This document shows, in pieces, positions 15,930-18,111 of a DNA stretch of 18,111 nucleotides. The notes beneath the pieces were generated by a model, which saw nothing but the letters and a program-made list of their open reading frames with translations, made no database searches and had not been told where the DNA came from. The first letter of the stretch is position 1; every line of letters starts with the position of its first letter. Source of the stretch: CAZBWE01 sp964581905 (GTDB taxonomy: Bacteria; Planctomycetota; Phycisphaerae; Sedimentisphaerales; Anaerobacaceae); NCBI GenBank assembly GCA_964581905.1, contig CAZOQJ010000041.1, positions 1 through 18,111 of the forward strand, in the 5' to 3' direction. Both the position numbers and the translations under genes were made by a program.

Positions 15930-15958
15930 TTGAAATTATTTAATTTAAGTGGTAGTGT
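15930..15958 (+). promoter_or_regulatory. Weak promoter candidate in AT-rich region after fusA
   Basis: TTGAAA (15930-15935), 17-nt spacer, TAGTGT (15953-15958). The -35 box is good but the -10 box is poor; in an AT-rich region such matches are frequent. It could serve a transcript covering 15970-16370, but this is a guess. Confidence 0.15.
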
Positions 15959-16066
15959 TATAGGTTTTCAGCCGTAGCGAGCACTGTCAGAAATGACTTT
16001 GCGTGAATCAGTTGGGCTGTTGCACATCTGTGATTTGGTGCCAAGGATGACTTATTATTAATTTTG

Positions 16067-16264
16067 TATGCGTAGGGGTGCACCAAAGCCAGCGAATGGC
16101 TTTGGAAGGGCTACAAGGTTCCCATTTTGCGGCTTATTGTCGGCCCCCGAGTTTTTCGACGCGAACCGGGGCGGCAGGCAAAGCAGGGTTCCTTTAAAAT
16201 GGTCCGAACCCGAAACCATTAAGGAAGGCGAAGTTTTATTGATACTTGTCTGACGACAGTCAAG
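16067..16264. other. Palindrome-rich element, possible dispersed repeat or structured RNA
   Basis: Contains CCAAAGCCA/TGGCTTTGG (16083-16091/16097-16105, perfect 9 bp, loop GCGAA), GGGTTC/GAACCC (16187-16192/16205-16210 approximately), and CTTGTCTG/CAGTCAAG (16245-16252/16257-16264, one mismatch). Both strands stay open across it: a 61-codon frame at 16068-16253 on + and a 76-codon frame at 16058-16288 on -. Neither matches a protein family I can name and neither has a clear ribosome site. It is more GC-rich than its surroundings. Might be a dispersed repeat, an ncRNA or chance. Confidence 0.3.
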
Positions 16265-16376
16265 AACCGAAGAAATCGGAATCGGCAATCAATAAAATGG
16301 CCTCTCCTGCCTGAAATCAACCAATGTAGATTCGGCGAATAAGAAAAAACTATCCGCCTAAGGGTAATTTTTTACT

Positions 16377-16404
16377 TTGATTTCAGCCTGTAAGTTAATA
16401 TACT
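16377..16404 (+). promoter_or_regulatory. Sigma70-type promoter of the rpsJ (S10) operon
   Basis: TTGATT (16377-16382), 16-nt spacer, TATACT (16399-16404): four of six and five of six consensus bases. Transcription would start near 16411, giving a leader of about 180 nt before rpsJ. It is the best promoter in the window and is correctly placed after fusA. Confidence 0.6.
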
Positions 16405-16411
16405 ACAGGCT
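16385..16411. promoter_or_regulatory. Perfect inverted repeat overlapping the rpsJ promoter (operator candidate)
   Basis: AGCCTGTA (16385-16392) and TACAGGCT (16404-16411) are exact inverted copies separated by 11 nt. The left arm lies in the promoter spacer, the right arm begins on the last base of the -10 box and ends at the predicted transcription start. This placement suits a dimeric DNA-binding regulator. The half-site with its next base (AGCCTGTAA) recurs at 15855-15863. It is not a canonical LexA box (spacing differs). Confidence 0.4.
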
Positions 16412-16446
16412 CTTATAAGTGTTAAAGTTGTATATCCTGTTACCCC

Positions 16447-16475
16447 GCCCCTGCGGCAGGGACAGGGCTATTTTT
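16447..16475 (+). terminator. Attenuator-like hairpin with T-run in the rpsJ leader
   Basis: GCCC-(C)-TG (16447-16453) pairs with CAGGGC (16463-16468), 6 bp with one bulge, followed by TATTTTT (16469-16475). A competing hairpin uses the same left arm: CCCTG (16449-16453) with CAGGG (16457-16461), 3-nt loop CGG, without a T-run. The two folds exclude each other, the layout of a transcription attenuator. It lies about 35-65 nt after the predicted start. Confidence 0.4.
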
Positions 16476-16490
16476 GCAACGATGAACTTG

Positions 16491-16526
16491 TTTCGCTCCG
16501 GCCCCCATGCGGTTGGCGGGGCGAAA
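16491..16526 (+). promoter_or_regulatory. Leader hairpin 2 upstream of rpsJ
   Basis: TTTCGCTCCG (16491-16500) pairs with CGGGGCGAAA (16517-16526): 10 bp with one G-U pair, loop 16501-16516 with further possible GCC/GGC pairing. No T-run follows, so a structural RNA role is more likely than termination. Confidence 0.5.
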
Positions 16527-16544
16527 TTAAAGGTCTTGTGCTTC

Positions 16545-16565
16545 GTAGCGAAGGAGCTTCGCTAC
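16545..16565 (+). promoter_or_regulatory. Leader hairpin 3 upstream of rpsJ
   Basis: GTAGCGAAG (16545-16553) and CTTCGCTAC (16557-16565) are perfect 9-bp inverted copies with loop GAG. The stem-loop contains AAGGAG (16551-16556), the best Shine-Dalgarno-like word nearby, yet 36 nt from the rpsJ ATG and thus not a usable ribosome site for it. Confidence 0.5.
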
Positions 16566-16592
16566 TTTGCAGAGTAGTAATAGAGAAAAGTT

Positions 16593-16907
16593 ATGGTTGC
16601 TGAAACCGAACGAATAAGAATTAGAATGGAGGCCTACGACCACAGAGCTCTGGATGCGTCTGCCAAGGAAATAGTAGCGCATGCTCGAAAAACCAACGCC
16701 CGCGTCAGCGGTCCGATTCCACTGCCCACGCGTATAGAGAGATACACCGTCCTGCGAAGCCCTCATATCGACAAGAAATCGCGTGAGCAGTTTGAGCTGA
16801 GGACTCATAAACGCCTGATAGACATCCATGAGGCCAACGCACGGACAGTCGAAGTGCTAAATCGCTTGGTAGTACCTGCCGGAGTCTTTGTACGGATTAA
16901 GGCCTAA
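16593..16907 (+). CDS. rpsJ: 30S ribosomal protein S10
   Basis: S10 is in the 30S head and also binds NusG (transcription-translation coupling) and NusB (antitermination). The product is 104 aa, normal length. Family wording includes RIRIRMEAYDHRALD, SGPIPLPTRIERYTVLRSPH and the THKRLIDIHEA stretch. The start ATG has only a weak purine-rich tract upstream (AGAGAAAAGTT). It is the first gene of the S10 operon, with its own promoter and a structured leader; rplC follows after 43 nt. Confidence 0.98.
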   Translation: MVAETERIRIRMEAYDHRALDASAKEIVAHARKTNARVSGPIPLPTRIERYTVLRSPHIDKKSREQFELRTHKRLIDIHEANARTVEVLNRLVVPAGVFVRIKA

Positions 16908-16950
16908 GATAAGCAAAGAATATATTTTTAGCTATTAGGGCTTTAGCTTA

Positions 16951-17643
16951 ATGGCAATTTTATTAGGAAAAAAAGTTGGAATGACCCAAGTCTACGATGA
17001 ATCGGACAGGCTACTACCTGTTACGGTCATACAAGCCGGTCCCTGTACCGTTATGCAGGTCAAAACGGTTGAGACCGACGGATACAACGCTATTCAACTG
17101 GGCTTTGATGATATAAAACCCTCTCGCAGGAAAAATTCACAGATAGGGCATGCCAAGAAAGCCAATACAGAACCGAAGAAATTCGCCAGAGAGATGCGAC
17201 TGCCAAATGACGTCGAGCTTGAGTATAAAACCGGAGATACTATTACAGTCTCGGTCTTTTCTGAGAACGAATCTGTCGATATTTCAGGTACCAGCAAAGG
17301 CAAAGGTTTCGCCGGTGTAATGAAACGGCATGGTTTCGGCGGTTTCCCAGCCTCGCACGGCACAGAACGAAAGCACCGGGCACCCGGCTCGCAAGCAAGC
17401 TATGGAACTGACCGCGGACATGGTGGAAACATCAAGAAGGGCAAGAAAATGGCGGGGCATATGGGTAGCTGCATAATCACTTCAAAGAACCATCGGCTGG
17501 TATCAATAGACAAGAATAGCAATCTATTGGTCCTTAAAGGTCCTGTCCCCGGCCCTGTCGGAGGTTATTGTATCGTCCGCAGTGCCAAAACCCAAGGGAC
17601 GAGCCAAGAAGGACAGAAGGACAAGGAACGAAAGAATGATTGA
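16951..17643 (+). CDS. rplC: 50S ribosomal protein L3
   Basis: L3 helps initiate 50S assembly and reaches toward the peptidyl-transferase centre. The product is 230 aa. It starts MAILLGKKVGMTQVYDE, has TSKGKGFAGVMKRHGFGG (about 113-130), then SHGTERKHRAPGS and GKKMAGHMG. The residue at the position of the PrmB-methylated Gln150 of E. coli is His here (MAGHMG), so that modification is not expected. The C-terminal 20 residues are a charged Lys/Glu/Gln tail that overlaps the L4 start. AGGG lies 10 nt before the ATG. The stop overlaps rplD by 8 nt, implying translational coupling. Confidence 0.98.
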   Translation: MAILLGKKVGMTQVYDESDRLLPVTVIQAGPCTVMQVKTVETDGYNAIQLGFDDIKPSRRKNSQIGHAKKANTEPKKFAREMRLPNDVELEYKTGDTITVSVFSENESVDISGTSKGKGFAGVMKRHGFGGFPASHGTERKHRAPGSQASYGTDRGHGGNIKKGKKMAGHMGSCIITSKNHRLVSIDKNSNLLVLKGPVPGPVGGYCIVRSAKTQGTSQEGQKDKERKND

Positions 17644-18111
17644 CCTGGCAGTTTACAACAAAGACGGCAAAGAAATCGACAAATTAAAAGTCGATGAATC
17701 CGTTCTGGGCGGCTCGGTCAGGTACCCCCTGCTTAAGCAGGCGATTGTTATGTATCATGCTAATAAGCGTGTTGGAACAGCCACGACCAAAGGCAGAAGC
17801 GATGTAGCCGGCTCTACCATAAAACTCTACAGGCAAAAAGGCACCGGTAATGCCCGAATTGGCAACATCAGAACCGGCAAGCGTGTCGGCGGCGGTGTTA
17901 CTTTCGCCAAAATAGCAAGAGATTTCAGAAAGCGTATGCCCAAAAAGCAAAAAAGGTTGGCCAGAGATTCAGCAGTATTGGCAAAACTTCTGGACAACAA
18001 TGTTGTGGTGGTTGATGAACTGAATTTTGAAAAACCCAAAACCAAAGACTTTCTGAACATCCTTAATAATTTGAAAATCCAGCGTAGCTGCCTCGTGACG
18101 GTCAGCGATTA
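17636..18111 (+). CDS. rplD: 50S ribosomal protein L4, N-terminal part (3' end outside window)
   Basis: L4 lines the peptide exit tunnel; in E. coli it also represses the S10 operon by acting on the rpsJ leader. ATG 17636 opens a frame that stays open to the window edge: 158 full codons plus two bases, of about 205 expected. The product begins MIDLAVYNKDGKEIDKLKVD and contains LYRQKGTGNARIGNIRTGKR, GGGVTFAKIARDFRKRMPKK and LARDSAVLAKLL, matching the conserved tunnel-loop region of L4. It overlaps the end of rplC by 8 nt. GGAACGAAAGA just upstream, inside rplC, may act as its ribosome site. Confidence 0.97.
   Translation, partial: MIDLAVYNKDGKEIDKLKVDESVLGGSVRYPLLKQAIVMYHANKRVGTATTKGRSDVAGSTIKLYRQKGTGNARIGNIRTGKRVGGGVTFAKIARDFRKRMPKKQKRLARDSAVLAKLLDNNVVVVDELNFEKPKTKDFLNILNNLKIQRSCLVTVSD

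Larger units (their letters stand above)
15832..16376. other. Long non-coding stretch after fusA, before the rpsJ promoter
   Basis: About 545 nt without a convincing gene. 15880-15960 is very AT-rich. 16067-16264 is more GC-rich and contains several inverted repeats (annotated separately). 16334-16341 and 16351-16358 form an 8-bp stem with one mismatch, followed after 9 nt by six T (16368-16373), a poor terminator candidate. CTGAAATCAA (16311-16320) is inverted at 16377-16386. No strong terminator directly follows fusA; AAAAC/GTTTT near 15841-15853 is too weak. No trace of a tuf coding sequence was recognised here. Confidence 0.5.

Noticed and set aside
16068..16253. 61-codon + frame in the fusA-rpsJ spacer as a real protein gene
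   Set aside because: No recognised family, no Shine-Dalgarno, and the opposite strand is equally open; kept only as a possible repeat or RNA element.
16058..16288. 76-codon minus-strand frame in the fusA-rpsJ spacer
   Set aside because: Mirror of the + frame in a palindrome-rich block; every real gene here is on the + strand and there is no start-site support.
16385..16411. LexA/SOS box at the rpsJ promoter
   Set aside because: The arms contain CTGT/ACAG but the spacing (CTG-N15-CAG) does not match the canonical CTG-N10-CAG box.
16551..16556. AAGGAG as the rpsJ ribosome site
   Set aside because: It is 36 nt from the ATG and lies within a perfect hairpin.

Overview
The window is a bacterial core information-processing cluster in which every gene reads left to right. 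The order is tuf (3' end only), rpmG, tRNA-Trp, secE, nusG, rplK, rplA, rplJ, rplL, rpoB, rpoC, rpsL, rpsG, fusA, then about 760 nt without a gene, then rpsJ, rplC and rplD (5' end only). It therefore joins three classical operons end to end: secE-nusG-L11/L1/L10/L12-rpoBC, the str operon, and the start of the S10 operon. I saw no rRNA, CRISPR array, transposase, prophage or accessory-gene island. The proteins are ordinary, full-length housekeeping proteins.

Organism: moderate GC, frequent weak or absent Shine-Dalgarno sequences, RpoB/RpoC/EF-G/L4 wording and short GC-rich intergenic hairpins suggest a member of the Planctomycetota, perhaps a Phycisphaerae-type anaerobe. This is inference from remembered family wording, not a search. 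The 100-N gap with identical 55-nt edges shows that this is a draft, probably metagenomic, short-read assembly.

Layout: 1-1234 holds the EF-Tu end, L33, tRNA-Trp and the SecE translocon subunit. 1277-4222 holds NusG and ribosomal proteins L11, L1, L10 and L7/L12. 4364-12505 holds the beta and beta' subunits of RNA polymerase. 12534-13467 holds S12 and S7, followed by a convincing intrinsic terminator. 13604-15831 is EF-G, split by what I argue is a false assembly gap. 15832-16592 is non-coding. It ends with a good sigma70-type promoter lying inside a perfect inverted repeat, followed by a leader of about 180 nt with three hairpins. 16593-18111 holds S10, L3 and the start of L4.

No wholly new protein system is visible. 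The most interesting signals are regulatory: (i) the S10-operon promoter and structured leader, with an attenuator-like hairpin plus T-run, in the slot where tuf often sits; (ii) a long bistable-looking hairpin between rpsL and rpsG, the place where S7 autoregulates the str operon in E. coli; (iii) short leader ORFs just ahead of rplL and rpoB. Protein-level oddities are a Lys/Glu-rich N-terminal extension on L7/L12, an Arg at the streptomycin-resistance position of S12, and an L33 zinc ribbon lacking its fourth Cys.
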